This document shows positions 27,845-36,480 of a DNA stretch of 64,000 nt, piece after piece. The position numbers and the translations under genes are program-made. The notes under the pieces are model-generated. The model did no database searches and was not told the origin of the DNA. It saw only the letters and a list, made by a program, of their open reading frames with translations. Source of the stretch: Candidatus Pseudobacter hemicellulosilyticus (GTDB lineage: Bacteria > Bacteroidota > Bacteroidia > Chitinophagales > Chitinophagaceae); the NCBI GenBank assembly GCA_029202545.1, contig CP119311.1:5022001-5086000 (forward strand), in the 5' to 3' direction. Position 1 is the first letter of the stretch; every line of letters starts with the position of its first letter.

Positions 27845-28428
27845 GCTTTTACCGTCCCGAAATATTCTTCTTCCACCAGCTGGCAGATGATATGTCCTAA
27901 CAGGATATGACTTTCCTGGATCCGCGGCGTGTCTTTGGAAGGAACATTCACGAGGTGATCACTCAGGTCTTTGAGCTTGCCGCCGGTTTCGCCGGTAAAG
28001 GCCACGGTGATCACGCCTTTTTCGCGGGCCACTTCAAAAGCCTTGATGATATTGCCGGAATTACCGGAGGTGGAAAGGCCTACCAGGTAATCACCGCTAT
28101 TAGCGATCCCCTGTATCAGGCGGCTATACACCACATCGTAACTGTAATCATTGGCCACGGCCGTCATATAGGAAGTATTGCAGTGCAGGGCTTCTGCAGG
28201 CAATGCATGGCGGTCAATATAAAAGCGGCCGGAGAATTCTGCCGCCAGGTGCTGTGCGTCCGCAGCGCTGCCGCCGTTGCCGCAAAACCAGATGCGGCTG
28301 CCTTTCTGCAGGGCAGCCACCATTCCTTTGGAAACAACTTCAATGGTTTGCAGCAGGGTAGCGTCCTGTACTACTTTGTTCTTAACGTTGATGGACTCGC
28401 GGATAATGTTGCTGATTTTCTCTTGCAT
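27841..28428 (-). CDS. gmhA: sedoheptulose 7-phosphate isomerase
   Basis: A 195-residue SIS-domain isomerase converting sedoheptulose 7-phosphate to D-glycero-D-manno-heptose 7-phosphate, the first pathway step. Motifs: WFCGNGGSAADAQHLAAEF, then LSTSGNSGN for phosphate binding and TPRIQESHILLGHIICQLVE with the active-site Glu and His. The frame could start at a GTG at 28437; the ATG at 28428 is preferred because it begins the conserved MQEKISNII helix. Size is typical. It overlaps hddC by four bases. Confidence 0.92.
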   Translation of the reverse strand: MQEKISNIIRESINVKNKVVQDATLLQTIEVVSKGMVAALQKGSRIWFCGNGGSAADAQHLAAEFSGRFYIDRHALPAEALHCNTSYMTAVANDYSYDVVYSRLIQGIANSGDYLVGLSTSGNSGNIIKAFEVAREKGVITVAFTGETGGKLKDLSDHLVNVPSKDTPRIQESHILLGHIICQLVEEEYFGTVKA

Positions 28429-28465
28429 GGTAAACACTTATGGTATGACAAACAAATTCAGATAA

Positions 28466-29491
28466 TTAAATGGTCCAGGTAGTAAGGCCATGGTCTACAA
28501 ACTGGTAAGGCCTTACATAACCGCCAAACGCGGTCAGTTTTTCCATAACGGCAAATTTAGTAGTACCCGGGCAATAAAAAGTCATAAAACCGCCGCCGCC
28601 GGCACCGGAGATCTTGCCGCCGGTAGCACCGGCGCGGATAGCCGTTTCATACAACTCATCCATCAGCGGATTGCTGATGCCTTCGGCCATCAGCTTTTTC
28701 TGGCGGAAGCCGAAGTCCAGGATCTCCCCGATCTGGCCCACCCGGCCTTTCAGCAGGGCTTCCTTCATCAGTTGCGCCTGGTGTTTAAGCTGGTGCATGG
28801 CCTCAATGGCTTTCTCCTGCTTGTCCACTACGTTGCGACTTTGCTTTTCAATGATCTTCGCCGATTCCCGGCTGGTAGCTGTATAATAAAGCAGGAGGTT
28901 GTTCTCCAGCTCAAAAAGGTAAGACTGTTTTATGCGCAGCGGGTTCACGATCACTTTTTCATCGGCATAGAACTCCATATAGTTCACGCCGCCAAAGGTG
29001 GCTGCATACTGGTCCTGGCGGCCGCCGGCCATGGCCAGGTCCTTGCGTTCTATTTCGTAGGCCAGCTGGGCAATATCGTATTCACCCAGGGGAAGACGCA
29101 GCATCTCTACAAAAGCGCCTACAATAGCAGCAACAAGGGTAGAGGAAGTGCCCAGTCCTGAGCCGGCCGGTGCATCCACATAGGTGGAGAGCCGGAAGCC
29201 CTGCGGCGGCAGTCCGTACTGGGACCGGATACGGTTGTACACGCCTTTCAGCAGGTCCAGTTTACCATCCAGCGGCAGTTGTGGCAGCAGTCCTTCAAAT
29301 CGTTGTTCTTCGCCCCGGTCCATGGCCCGCAGCTCAATAACGTTTTCCTCCAGTGGTTCAATATTGGCGTAAGCAAAGAGCGAAACAGTTGCGTTGAGAA
29401 TAGCCCCGCCAAAGCGGTCGCAGTAGGGACTGACATCAGTCCCGCCACCGGCCAGGCCAATACGCAAAGGGGCTTTACTCCTATAGATCAT
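28466..29491 (-). CDS. hddA: D-glycero-alpha-D-manno-heptose 7-phosphate kinase
   Basis: A 341-residue GHMP-family kinase that phosphorylates heptose 7-phosphate at C1. It opens with MIYRSKAPLRIGLAGGGTDV, shows the GHMP ATP loop PAGSGLGTSST, and ends with the third GHMP motif GATGGKISGAGGGGF. The start at 29491 is chosen over 29527 because the family's N-terminus begins there. It lies 37 bases upstream of gmhA. An upstream gap of 90 bases separates it from the glycosyltransferase gene, the largest gap within the run, so an internal promoter is possible. The alternative of a fucokinase-like or mannose kinase role is unlikely given the neighbours. Confidence 0.88.
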   Translation of the reverse strand: MIYRSKAPLRIGLAGGGTDVSPYCDRFGGAILNATVSLFAYANIEPLEENVIELRAMDRGEEQRFEGLLPQLPLDGKLDLLKGVYNRIRSQYGLPPQGFRLSTYVDAPAGSGLGTSSTLVAAIVGAFVEMLRLPLGEYDIAQLAYEIERKDLAMAGGRQDQYAATFGGVNYMEFYADEKVIVNPLRIKQSYLFELENNLLLYYTATSRESAKIIEKQSRNVVDKQEKAIEAMHQLKHQAQLMKEALLKGRVGQIGEILDFGFRQKKLMAEGISNPLMDELYETAIRAGATGGKISGAGGGGFMTFYCPGTTKFAVMEKLTAFGGYVRPYQFVDHGLTTWTI

Positions 29492-29581
29492 AAGGAACAA
29501 TATTAATTCGCTGCGAAGATGCAGCATAAACGAGAAAGATCATAATATATCGGGCGGTTTGTGCATAATCAGGCAGCCGGA

Positions 29582-30727
29582 TCAATGAATGGAATCAGCC
29601 AGCTCGCGGATAGTCTGCACCAGTTTGTGCCAGGAATATTTCTTCTTCTCTTCCCGCAGTGTAGGCAGGAAGGAGCTTTCGCCCTGCCGGAAATATGCTA
29701 CTATGGCTGCTGCCAGCGAAGCCGGCTCAGGTTCAGCCACCAGTCCGCTTTTACCGTGCGGCACCAGCGCGGGCAGACCGCCCACATTGGTCACAATCAT
29801 CGGCTTCTCAAAATGGTAAGCCAATGGTGTAACACCGCTTTGCGTTGCATTGCGATAAGGCTGTACCAGTCCGTCGGCAGCACAGAGATAATATTTTACT
29901 TCCTGATCAGGAATGAAAATGGTTCGCCGGATCAGCAGGTGTTCAATACCCAGTTGTTGGATGAGTTCGTTGTAGGGCTTGTCGTCTTCATAGAACTCAC
30001 CGGCAATGAGCAGCCTGGCCGGCGGTTGCTGAGGGTCCTGTTTTGCAGCCAGCTTCAGGGCTTCCAGCAGGATATCCAGTCCCTTGTATTTGCGGATAAA
30101 TCCGAAGAACAGCAGGATGCGTTCACCTTCGGGCAAACCAAGATGCTGCCGGGCTGCTGTTTTGGAAACGGGATCGCCGAAATTATCGTACAGGGGGTGC
30201 AGCACCTGCTGAGCAGGTTTGGTGGCTTCAAACTTTCTCAGGTCCTGCATCACTTTCTCACTCATGGTCACAAAAGCATCACAGCTTTTAAGGAAGTAAC
30301 GGAGAAAGGGTATGTCCCCCGGTCTTTTCTCGTGGGGCAGCACATTATCGGTAATGGCCACCACCTTGGTGTGGCCGTTCTTTTTTACGCGGCGCAGAAT
30401 GGTGCCCAGAGCTGGTCCCATGAAGGGCAGCCAGAAACGCACCACAATAATATCAGGCTGTACCCGCTTCAGCACATTGCCAACCTGCAACCAGTTGAGC
30501 GGGTGTATGGAATTGATCACGGAATAGATCTCCAGTCCTTCCGGCGGCGGCTCATCTGAATACTGGGTAGTGCCGGGGAAGAGGAAGCCGGGGTATTGGA
30601 GCGAAAAAGAATAGATGCTGCATTCATCGCCTTCCTGCAGGAACTGCCGGCAGAGCCGGTGGTCGTAGGTGGCCAGTCCGCCTCTGAGCGGGTGCGCCGG
30701 GCCGATGATGATCACTTTCCGGCCCAT
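29582..30727 (-). CDS. glycosyltransferase family 4/1-type (GT-B fold)
   Basis: A 381-residue cytoplasmic or membrane-associated glycosyltransferase. The N-terminal half starts GRKVIIIGPAHPLRGGLATY, a Rossmann half with the glycine-rich loop of GT4 enzymes; the C-terminal half has LLFFGFIRKYKGLDILLEAL and the donor-binding segment ending EKPMIVTNVGGLPALV with a downstream Glu-rich motif. The start at 30727 lies one base after the stop of the family 2 transferase, so the two are coupled. Next to heptose-nucleotide genes, it probably adds a sugar, perhaps the heptose, to a surface polysaccharide; the substrate is inferred. Confidence 0.85.
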   Translation of the reverse strand: MGRKVIIIGPAHPLRGGLATYDHRLCRQFLQEGDECSIYSFSLQYPGFLFPGTTQYSDEPPPEGLEIYSVINSIHPLNWLQVGNVLKRVQPDIIVVRFWLPFMGPALGTILRRVKKNGHTKVVAITDNVLPHEKRPGDIPFLRYFLKSCDAFVTMSEKVMQDLRKFEATKPAQQVLHPLYDNFGDPVSKTAARQHLGLPEGERILLFFGFIRKYKGLDILLEALKLAAKQDPQQPPARLLIAGEFYEDDKPYNELIQQLGIEHLLIRRTIFIPDQEVKYYLCAADGLVQPYRNATQSGVTPLAYHFEKPMIVTNVGGLPALVPHGKSGLVAEPEPASLAAAIVAYFRQGESSFLPTLREEKKKYSWHKLVQTIRELADSIH

Positions 30728-30728
30728 G

Positions 30729-31670
30729 TTACAAACCGGATTTTTGTTCAATGAGATAGGCGTTGCGGCCGGGGGCGTTGCGTGCCACCAGCTCGCCCAG
30801 GAAACCGCCTACAAACAGGATAACACCCATCAGCATGGCCGTGAGGGCTATGAAAAAGGGCGGGCGGTTGGTAAGGCTGTTATTGGGATCGTAGATCTTG
30901 GCGATGGTGAGGTAAATGACGCTGCCGAAACCCAGTACAAAGAACAGGGTGCCGATAAGCCCGAAGAAGTGCATGGGCCTTTTGCCGTATTTGCTCACAA
31001 ACATGATAGAGGCCAGGTCCAGGAAGCCGTTTACGAAACGTTCCCAGCCAAATTTGGTGGTGCCGTATTTCCTGGCGCGGTGTTCCACCACTTTCTCCCC
31101 GATCTTTTTAAACCCGGACCATTTGGCCAGTACGGGAATATAGCGGTGCATCTCCCCATAAACTTCAATACTCTTTACCACTTTCAGCCGGTAGGATTTA
31201 AGTCCGCAATTAAAATCATGCAGCCGGATGCCGGATGCCCTGCGGGTAGCCCAGTTGAAGAATTTGGAAGGAATATTTTTGGTGAGGGTATTATCGAACC
31301 TTTTTTTCTTCCAGCCACTGATCATATCATATCCATCTTCCACAATAAGGCGGCGGAGTTCGGGTATCTCGTCGGGACTGTCCTGGAGGTCGGCGTCCAT
31401 GGTGATCACCACATCGCCCTGGGCGGCTTTGAAGCCTTCGTTGAGGGCGGCGGATTTACCATAGTTACGCTGGAACCGGATGCCTTTGACAGACGGATTG
31501 GCGGCGCCCAGCTGTTCTATCACTTCCCAGGAATTATCCTCACTGCCATCATCCACCAGGATCACTTCATAGCTCAGGCCATGGGCCTTTGTTACCCGGT
31601 CGATCCAGGCGCACAATTCGGGTAAAGATTCCGCTTCATCGAGCAGGGGCACTACGATGGAAACATCCAT
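30729..31670 (-). CDS. membrane-bound family 2 glycosyltransferase (DPM1/ArnC-like)
   Basis: A 313-residue transferase with the GT2 signature: VSIVVPLLDEAESLPEL, VDDGSEDNSW, and the metal-binding DADLQD motif near residue 90. Two hydrophobic helices lie at about 228-250 and 268-292, the layout of polyprenyl-phosphate glycosyltransferases such as DPM1 and ArnC, which load a sugar onto undecaprenyl phosphate at the inner membrane. It follows the DUF4199 gene by six bases and is followed one base later by the GT4-type gene. Exact sugar is unknown. Confidence 0.88.
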   Translation of the reverse strand: MDVSIVVPLLDEAESLPELCAWIDRVTKAHGLSYEVILVDDGSEDNSWEVIEQLGAANPSVKGIRFQRNYGKSAALNEGFKAAQGDVVITMDADLQDSPDEIPELRRLIVEDGYDMISGWKKKRFDNTLTKNIPSKFFNWATRRASGIRLHDFNCGLKSYRLKVVKSIEVYGEMHRYIPVLAKWSGFKKIGEKVVEHRARKYGTTKFGWERFVNGFLDLASIMFVSKYGKRPMHFFGLIGTLFFVLGFGSVIYLTIAKIYDPNNSLTNRPPFFIALTAMLMGVILFVGGFLGELVARNAPGRNAYLIEQKSGL

Positions 31671-31676
31671 AATTAA

Positions 31677-32240
31677 TTATTGAGTAAAGGCATTATCAAA
31701 TGGCGCCTTATTCCTTTTAATGATGGCCGAAATGATCAGGGCTACAATAAAGCAAAGCAGGCTGTTGAAAGCAAATCCGAGGGTCATGCTTTTAATAGAG
31801 TAGCTATCGCTGTTAGCGGCCTGCTTCATGGCTTCATCGATCTTGTCTTCCGGCATTTTGAAGTTGCGCAGCACCTCTTCCGTTTTTTCAATGGCGGCCA
31901 GTTGCATGGCATCCCGGAATTCCGTATCGATCACATTCAGCAGCACATAGGTGAAGATGGTCTGGATGCCCACGGCCACTACAAAGACGGTGAAGGTGGT
32001 CTTCAGCGCCTGGCCGAAAGGCAGGTAACCGCCATTGACCTTTCTTTGCTGTACACCGGCCAATACCGCCAGCACAATCACAATGACAATAGGGATCCAG
32101 TTAAGGGCCCAGTTCAGGAACAGGGAAACGCCTCCCAGGTAAAATACCAGCACAGAAACGGCAGAAACAAGTCCACCGATCAGGCCATAGGTCAGTCCGA
32201 TATTTTTTTGCGTGGCGGGAGTACCAGCTGCTTCGGTCAT
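31677..32240 (-). CDS. DUF4199-type four-helix membrane protein
   Basis: A 187-residue inner membrane protein with four predicted helices (about 15-36, 43-64, 80-103 and 150-173) and a polar helical stretch at 110-148. The GYLPFGQALKTTF segment between helices 2 and 3 is what I recall of DUF4199 proteins of Bacteroidota. Function is unknown. It sits 18 bases after the dihydroorotase-like gene and six before the GT2 gene; I believe this trio is a recurrent neighbourhood in the phylum, which would hint at a role in envelope glycan or lipid-linked sugar metabolism. Confidence 0.75.
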   Translation of the reverse strand: MTEAAGTPATQKNIGLTYGLIGGLVSAVSVLVFYLGGVSLFLNWALNWIPIVIVIVLAVLAGVQQRKVNGGYLPFGQALKTTFTVFVVAVGIQTIFTYVLLNVIDTEFRDAMQLAAIEKTEEVLRNFKMPEDKIDEAMKQAANSDSYSIKSMTLGFAFNSLLCFIVALIISAIIKRNKAPFDNAFTQ

Positions 32241-32258
32241 GGGATCAAGTTTTATGGT

Positions 32259-33527
32259 TTACGCCAAAGATAGTTTTTCCCCGTTGATCACGCCAATCAC
32301 TTTACCCGACAACTTTTTGCCGATAAAGGCGGAATTGGTGGACCGGGAACGGAAGAACCTGTCTGTCACCACGGTTTCCCCGGAGGGATTGAACAGGGTC
32401 AGGCTGGCGGGGGCGCCGGGTTGGATGGGGGAGCGTTCCAACCCGAAGAGTTTGCCGGGGTTGATGCTCAGCAGTTCCACCCAGCGGCTTTCCGGGATCT
32501 CCGGCATGGCCGTTTTGAGGGCGGCATAACAGGTTTCGAGGCCCGTCATACCATATTGGGCGTATTCAAATTCCAGCACTTTGCTGTCGTACTCATGGGG
32601 GCGGTGGTGTGAGCTGATACAGTCCACGGTCCCGTCTGCCACGGCGGCGCGCAGCGCATCCCTTTCTGTCTGGGTGCGGAGGTGCGGGTATACTTTGAGA
32701 TTGGAATCGTATTCCCAGAGGTCCTTATCAATAAAGAACAGGTGGTAAGGGGTTACCGAGCAGGTCACGGGCAGTCCGCTTTCCTTGGCCCGCCGGATAT
32801 ACTCCAGGGAGCGGGGAGAGGTGACGCCGGTGAGGTGCAGCCGGGCTTCCGCATAGCGGGCCAGCTTGATATCCCGGGCCACCAGCAGCTCTTCAGCCAT
32901 CATGGGCTTGCCGGGCAGGCCCAGCTGGGTGGACACAATACCTTCGTGCATGACGCCGTTGGCGCCCACGGAGCGGTCGTCCGGGATCTGGATAACGATA
33001 CCGTCAAAAGCCTTCACATACTGGAGGGCTTTGAGCATCACGCCGGAGGACTGCACGGGGTGCAGGCCATCGCTGAAAGCCATGGCGCCTGCTTCGCGCA
33101 TATCATACATTTCCGCCAGGTCCTTGCCTTCAGCGCCTTTGGAAATGGCGCCGATGGGGTGGATGCGGGCGGGCAGACCGGCAGAGCGGCTACTGATATA
33201 AGCTGCCTGGGATTTGTTGTCGATCACCGGTTTGGTATTGGGTATCACCAATACATCTGTATATCCACCGGCGGCCGCAGCGGCGGCGCCTGTCTCCAGG
33301 GTTTCCTTGTACTCATAACCAGGATCGCCGAACTGGGCAAAGATCTCTACCCAACCCGGGGATACATGCAGGTTTTCCCCGCTGACCACCTCTACCTGAT
33401 CGGCAGTGGCGGAAATGGAGGCCTGAATATCCTTTATAATGCCTGATTCAATTAAAATATCCTGCTTCTTGCCCTGGAACGGTGATAGTGGATCCGTTAT
33501 GGTAACTTGTTGTATGAGAACCTTCAT
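32259..33527 (-). CDS. dihydroorotase-like protein lacking the metal-binding residues
   Basis: A 422-residue amidohydrolase-fold protein aligned by eye with class I dihydroorotase (PyrC). The fold landmarks are kept: VSPGWVEIFAQFGDPGYEYK, ETGAAAAAAGGYTDVLVIPN, and VTPYHLFF. The catalytic ones are not: the HxHxR motif reads F63-A-Q65-F-G67, the HVST histidine is Gly in HLTGVTS, and the TDHAPH aspartate is His in SHHRPH. Non-catalytic PyrC homologues are known in Pseudomonas, where they support aspartate transcarbamoylase assembly; whether this one does so is unknown. The start at 33527 is chosen because the upstream extension to 33839 runs through a repeat and has no homology. First gene of the nine-gene run. 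Confidence 0.85.
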   Translation of the reverse strand: MKVLIQQVTITDPLSPFQGKKQDILIESGIIKDIQASISATADQVEVVSGENLHVSPGWVEIFAQFGDPGYEYKETLETGAAAAAAGGYTDVLVIPNTKPVIDNKSQAAYISSRSAGLPARIHPIGAISKGAEGKDLAEMYDMREAGAMAFSDGLHPVQSSGVMLKALQYVKAFDGIVIQIPDDRSVGANGVMHEGIVSTQLGLPGKPMMAEELLVARDIKLARYAEARLHLTGVTSPRSLEYIRRAKESGLPVTCSVTPYHLFFIDKDLWEYDSNLKVYPHLRTQTERDALRAAVADGTVDCISSHHRPHEYDSKVLEFEYAQYGMTGLETCYAALKTAMPEIPESRWVELLSINPGKLFGLERSPIQPGAPASLTLFNPSGETVVTDRFFRSRSTNSAFIGKKLSGKVIGVINGEKLSLA

Positions 33528-34190
33528 CGAAGAAAAAAGTTGAGCGAAGATAAGGTATTGTAGTAAAACGGCCGGAATAAAATGAGGGAGTTTGAACCGC
33601 TCCTGGCTGACCGGCCTGGCCTGCTGTAACCAACTGACAGCGGAGAGCAGTAGTAGACCCGATATAGTCAGGCTGACCGGCCCGGACTGCTGAAGCCAGC
33701 TGGCAGCAAAAAGGCCGGCGGAATACTCCGCCAGCCCATTTTGACGCTGAAACTTTAAACAAACAAGTTGCACATCAGAAAGCCTTGCCGTTAGCTTTGA
33801 TCGGAAGCCCGGAACATTCCAGGCCAGTTTAATGGTCAATGATCCGCAGGAGCGGGAAAATAAGACCGGCAGCCTTCACCACCGGCCTTGAAGCCCTGAA
33901 GTCCTGGCGAAATATAGGTTGCACATCGTTGGACACCAACGTTGCATTATGTCAGTAATGAATACAAGAACAATACATTGAACAGCGGGGGGACGGAAAG
34001 AATATTCCAGCTCGTAATGGAGTAAGCAATGACGGATAAATTGCCGGATAAGGAATTAACTGCGGTGGAAATGAATAAGAACCAGTAGCATCCAAATATA
34101 CTATTAAAATAATACCATTTCCAAATATATTTAGCCAATCCCCAAAAACCCTGATCCGCCGCCAGCGCCCGCCCCACGGGCATCAGCGGC
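33528..34190. other. long intergenic region with a duplicated segment
   Basis: About 660 bases between the dihydroorotase-like start and the response-regulator stop. It holds the duplicated 37-base segment listed separately and a small perfect hairpin, CGTTGG ACA CCAACG, at 33927-33941. The part from 33950 to 34150 is AT-rich. A 78-codon open frame at 33947-34183 is not convincing. Promoters of the nine-gene run should lie near 33530-33600, but no clean box is visible. Confidence 0.5.
33605..33707. repeat. imperfect 37-base direct repeat, two copies
   Basis: Copies at 33605-33641 and 33671-33707 match at 31 of 37 positions by eye, both beginning GGCTGACCGG and ending CAGC, at a 66-base period. 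They lie just upstream of the dihydroorotase-like gene. A duplicated regulatory site or remnant of a larger duplication are both possible. Confidence 0.55.
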
Positions 34191-34895
34191 TCAGCGTCCT
34201 TCTTTTACATCCAGCAGGAAACCCACCCCGTATACATTGGTGATGGTGACATAGGGATTGTTGCCGAGGTGCTTGCGCAGGCGGGAAATAAATACATCCA
34301 GGCTACGGCCCAGGAAATAATCGTTTACTCCCCACAGTTGGGTCAGCAGATCCTCCCGTTTCAATACCTGGTTGGGATGCTGGAACAGGTATTCCAGCAA
34401 TTCTGCTTCACGGGGAGTGAGGCTGATAACCTTATCACCCACGGACAGGGTAAGGCGCTGTTTCTCGAAACGGATATTGCCGGCGCCGGGCAACTCAGGC
34501 GCCGCCACCGGCCTGCCGGCCTGCTGCTGGCGACGTAATATATTCCTGATCCGCAGCACCAGTTCATCAATATCAAAAGGCTTGCTGACATAATCATCGG
34601 CGCCTATTTTGAGGCCATGGAGGCGGTCGGCCCGCTCATTACGCGCCGTCAGGAAAAGGAAGGGAGTATTGATCTGCTGCTGCACCAGCCTGCTGGCCAG
34701 TTCAAAACCATTGAGGCCGGGCAGGCTCACATCTATCAGCAGCAGCTGGTAAGCGCCCGGTTCCGCCAGCAGCCGGTCCATGGCTTCCTGGCCGTCCGTG
34801 AGCCAGTCTACCGTAAACTCCATCACCTCCAGGTACTGCCGCACCACGTTACCGAGGTCAATTTCATCTTCTACCAATAATAACCGGGGCTTCAT
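34191..34895 (-). CDS. OmpR/PhoB-family response regulator
   Basis: A 234-residue two-component response regulator. The receiver domain (about 1-120) has the acidic pair in LLVEDE, phospho-acceptor Asp55 in LLLIDVSLPG, the Thr in FLFLTARN and Lys in VSKPFD. A winged-helix DNA-binding domain follows (about 135-232, with LTPREAELLEYLFQHPNQVL and DVFISRLRKHL). It overlaps the histidine kinase stop by four bases, a coupled pair. The kinase gene is divergent from the GH29 gene and its porin-like neighbour, which are candidate targets. Confidence 0.95.
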   Translation of the reverse strand: MKPRLLLVEDEIDLGNVVRQYLEVMEFTVDWLTDGQEAMDRLLAEPGAYQLLLIDVSLPGLNGFELASRLVQQQINTPFLFLTARNERADRLHGLKIGADDYVSKPFDIDELVLRIRNILRRQQQAGRPVAAPELPGAGNIRFEKQRLTLSVGDKVISLTPREAELLEYLFQHPNQVLKREDLLTQLWGVNDYFLGRSLDVFISRLRKHLGNNPYVTITNVYGVGFLLDVKEGR

Positions 34896-36319
34896 GCTGC
34901 AGGATTTTGATGGGGAATGATCAGGGTAAAGGTACTGCCGGTCCCGGCTTCACTGTTCACTGCCACCAGCCAGCCATGTGCTTCCACCTGCTGCTGCACA
35001 TAGAACAGGCCCAGTCCCAGTCCCTTGATGGTGCTGGAGGGGCCGCTGGCGCCGCGATAGAATTTTTCAAAGATATGCCGCTGTACCTCCGGGCTCATAC
35101 CCATCCCATTATCAGTAATGGCTATGCGCAAAACCTTTGCATCAGCCGTGGTGACCACCCGGATCTGCACGGTCTCCTTGTCATTGTACCGGACGGCATT
35201 GTCCAGGATATTGATCAGCATAGTGCCAAAATGAAAGGGGTCCAGCCATACCCGGTCGCTGACCGCCTGGGGTTCAAAGACCATGTCCACGGGCCTGTCG
35301 CTCAGCTGGAGCCGGTAATCCAGCAATAGTTCTTCCAACAGTTCATTCACCGAAACTTCCTGCTTTTTGAGGGCCGCACCGTTATGAGAGGCAATGTCCA
35401 GTACCTGGGCTATCAGCTGCTGGAGGCGGTCGGACTGCCGCTGGATGACGCCCGATAAAGAAGAGATATTTTCCTTCTTCTCCAGGATCCGCTCATTCTG
35501 CAGGCTGCGGGCCGCCACCTGGATAGCTGTCAACGGCGTATGGAACTCATGGGTGATATTGTTGATGAAATCCGATTTCATTTCTGAAAGCTTTTTCTGG
35601 CGCAGCCAGTTGCGGAAAGTGACATAGAAAAGGATCACCACCACCAGGACGGAGAACAGGGACAGCAGCCAGGTCAGGGACAGCTGCCGGATGATGGAAG
35701 CTTTGCGGTTCACGGGTTCCACATGCAGGGCATAGCGGATGCGGGAAACAGTAGGCCGGCCTTCACCGCCTACGGTCAGCTCCACCACTTTATTCTGGGG
35801 ATTGAGGGCCTGCAGCTGACCGCCGATGCGGAAGCCGCGGCTTTCCCGCTCCTGCGGGAGGAGGTCGCCGCTCAGCAGCGGCACATGCAGGGAATCCCCT
35901 ACGGTGATCTCCAGTTTATCCAGCAGCAGCGCATATTCCAGGGAATCCGCGATATGGGCGCCGGCCCTGGCCTGCTGCAGGAATTGCTGGAGCGGCTGCC
36001 GCCGGCGCAGCTCGTACAGGAGGACCTTACCCAGTTCATCCTGCCGCCGGCGGAAAAGCGCGGCATTGGTTCGTACCACCTCCTTCAGTTCCGGCATGGC
36101 CGCCTGTATCACAGAGTCCATGATCCGGGCGCCCCCGGGGAACAGCAGATCATGTTTTACCGACTCACTGTACTGATCCAGTATGGCCGCTTTCTCGGAG
36201 AAATAGTATCTTTCATTCTTAAGCTCATAGGTATTATAGACCAGGTATAATTGTACCAGGGCAAGGATCAGAAAGCTGATACAGGCAATCCCGACATAAG
36301 TTTTCACCGTTTTTTGCAT
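34892..36319 (-). CDS. membrane sensor histidine kinase, partner of the OmpR-type regulator
   Basis: A 475-residue kinase. Two membrane helices, about residues 9-29 and 213-235, enclose a periplasmic sensor of about 180 residues with no recognisable fold. The dimerisation/phosphoacceptor helix carries His257 in NNITHEFHTPLTAI, and the ATPase domain shows the N box NILDNAVRYND and G boxes DNGMGM and GLGLGLFYV. The open frame could begin with GTG at 36325; the ATG at 36319 is used. No HAMP domain is evident between TM2 and the kinase core. The signal is unknown. Confidence 0.92.
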   Translation of the reverse strand: MQKTVKTYVGIACISFLILALVQLYLVYNTYELKNERYYFSEKAAILDQYSESVKHDLLFPGGARIMDSVIQAAMPELKEVVRTNAALFRRRQDELGKVLLYELRRRQPLQQFLQQARAGAHIADSLEYALLLDKLEITVGDSLHVPLLSGDLLPQERESRGFRIGGQLQALNPQNKVVELTVGGEGRPTVSRIRYALHVEPVNRKASIIRQLSLTWLLSLFSVLVVVILFYVTFRNWLRQKKLSEMKSDFINNITHEFHTPLTAIQVAARSLQNERILEKKENISSLSGVIQRQSDRLQQLIAQVLDIASHNGAALKKQEVSVNELLEELLLDYRLQLSDRPVDMVFEPQAVSDRVWLDPFHFGTMLINILDNAVRYNDKETVQIRVVTTADAKVLRIAITDNGMGMSPEVQRHIFEKFYRGASGPSSTIKGLGLGLFYVQQQVEAHGWLVAVNSEAGTGSTFTLIIPHQNPAA

Positions 36320-36424
36320 GGTCACAGGGGCCTTGTTAGAAAAGGTTAAAACTACGCTTTTGCCGGTTCATGCCCGGTGTTAAACGGCCTGTTTAATTTC
36401 CATTAACATTTGATTTGACTTCCG

Positions 36425-36459
36425 TTGACAGGTTAGCGTGCAGCCGCCGGATAATTTTG
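36425..36459 (+). promoter_or_regulatory. Bacteroidota-type promoter for the GH29 gene
   Basis: TAATTTTG at 36452-36459 matches the -7 consensus TAnnTTTG exactly; TTG at 36425-36427 lies 24 bases upstream, at the long end of the accepted range. The transcript would start near 36465, which rules out the earlier in-frame starts and supports the ATG at 36481. Confidence 0.5.
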
Positions 36460-36480
36460 ATGATCGCAAAAATCACCACC

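Noticed and set aside
33605..33707. Possible CRISPR array
   Set aside because: Only two imperfect copies with a 29-base gap and no cas gene nearby.
33528..33839. N-terminal extension of the dihydroorotase-like frame
   Set aside because: It runs through the duplicated 37-base segment and has no family similarity; the family N-terminus begins at the Met at 33527.
33947..34183. 78-codon membrane-like open frame after the response regulator
   Set aside because: AT-rich intergenic sequence; aromatic-rich translation looks like chance, no family features and no supporting start context.
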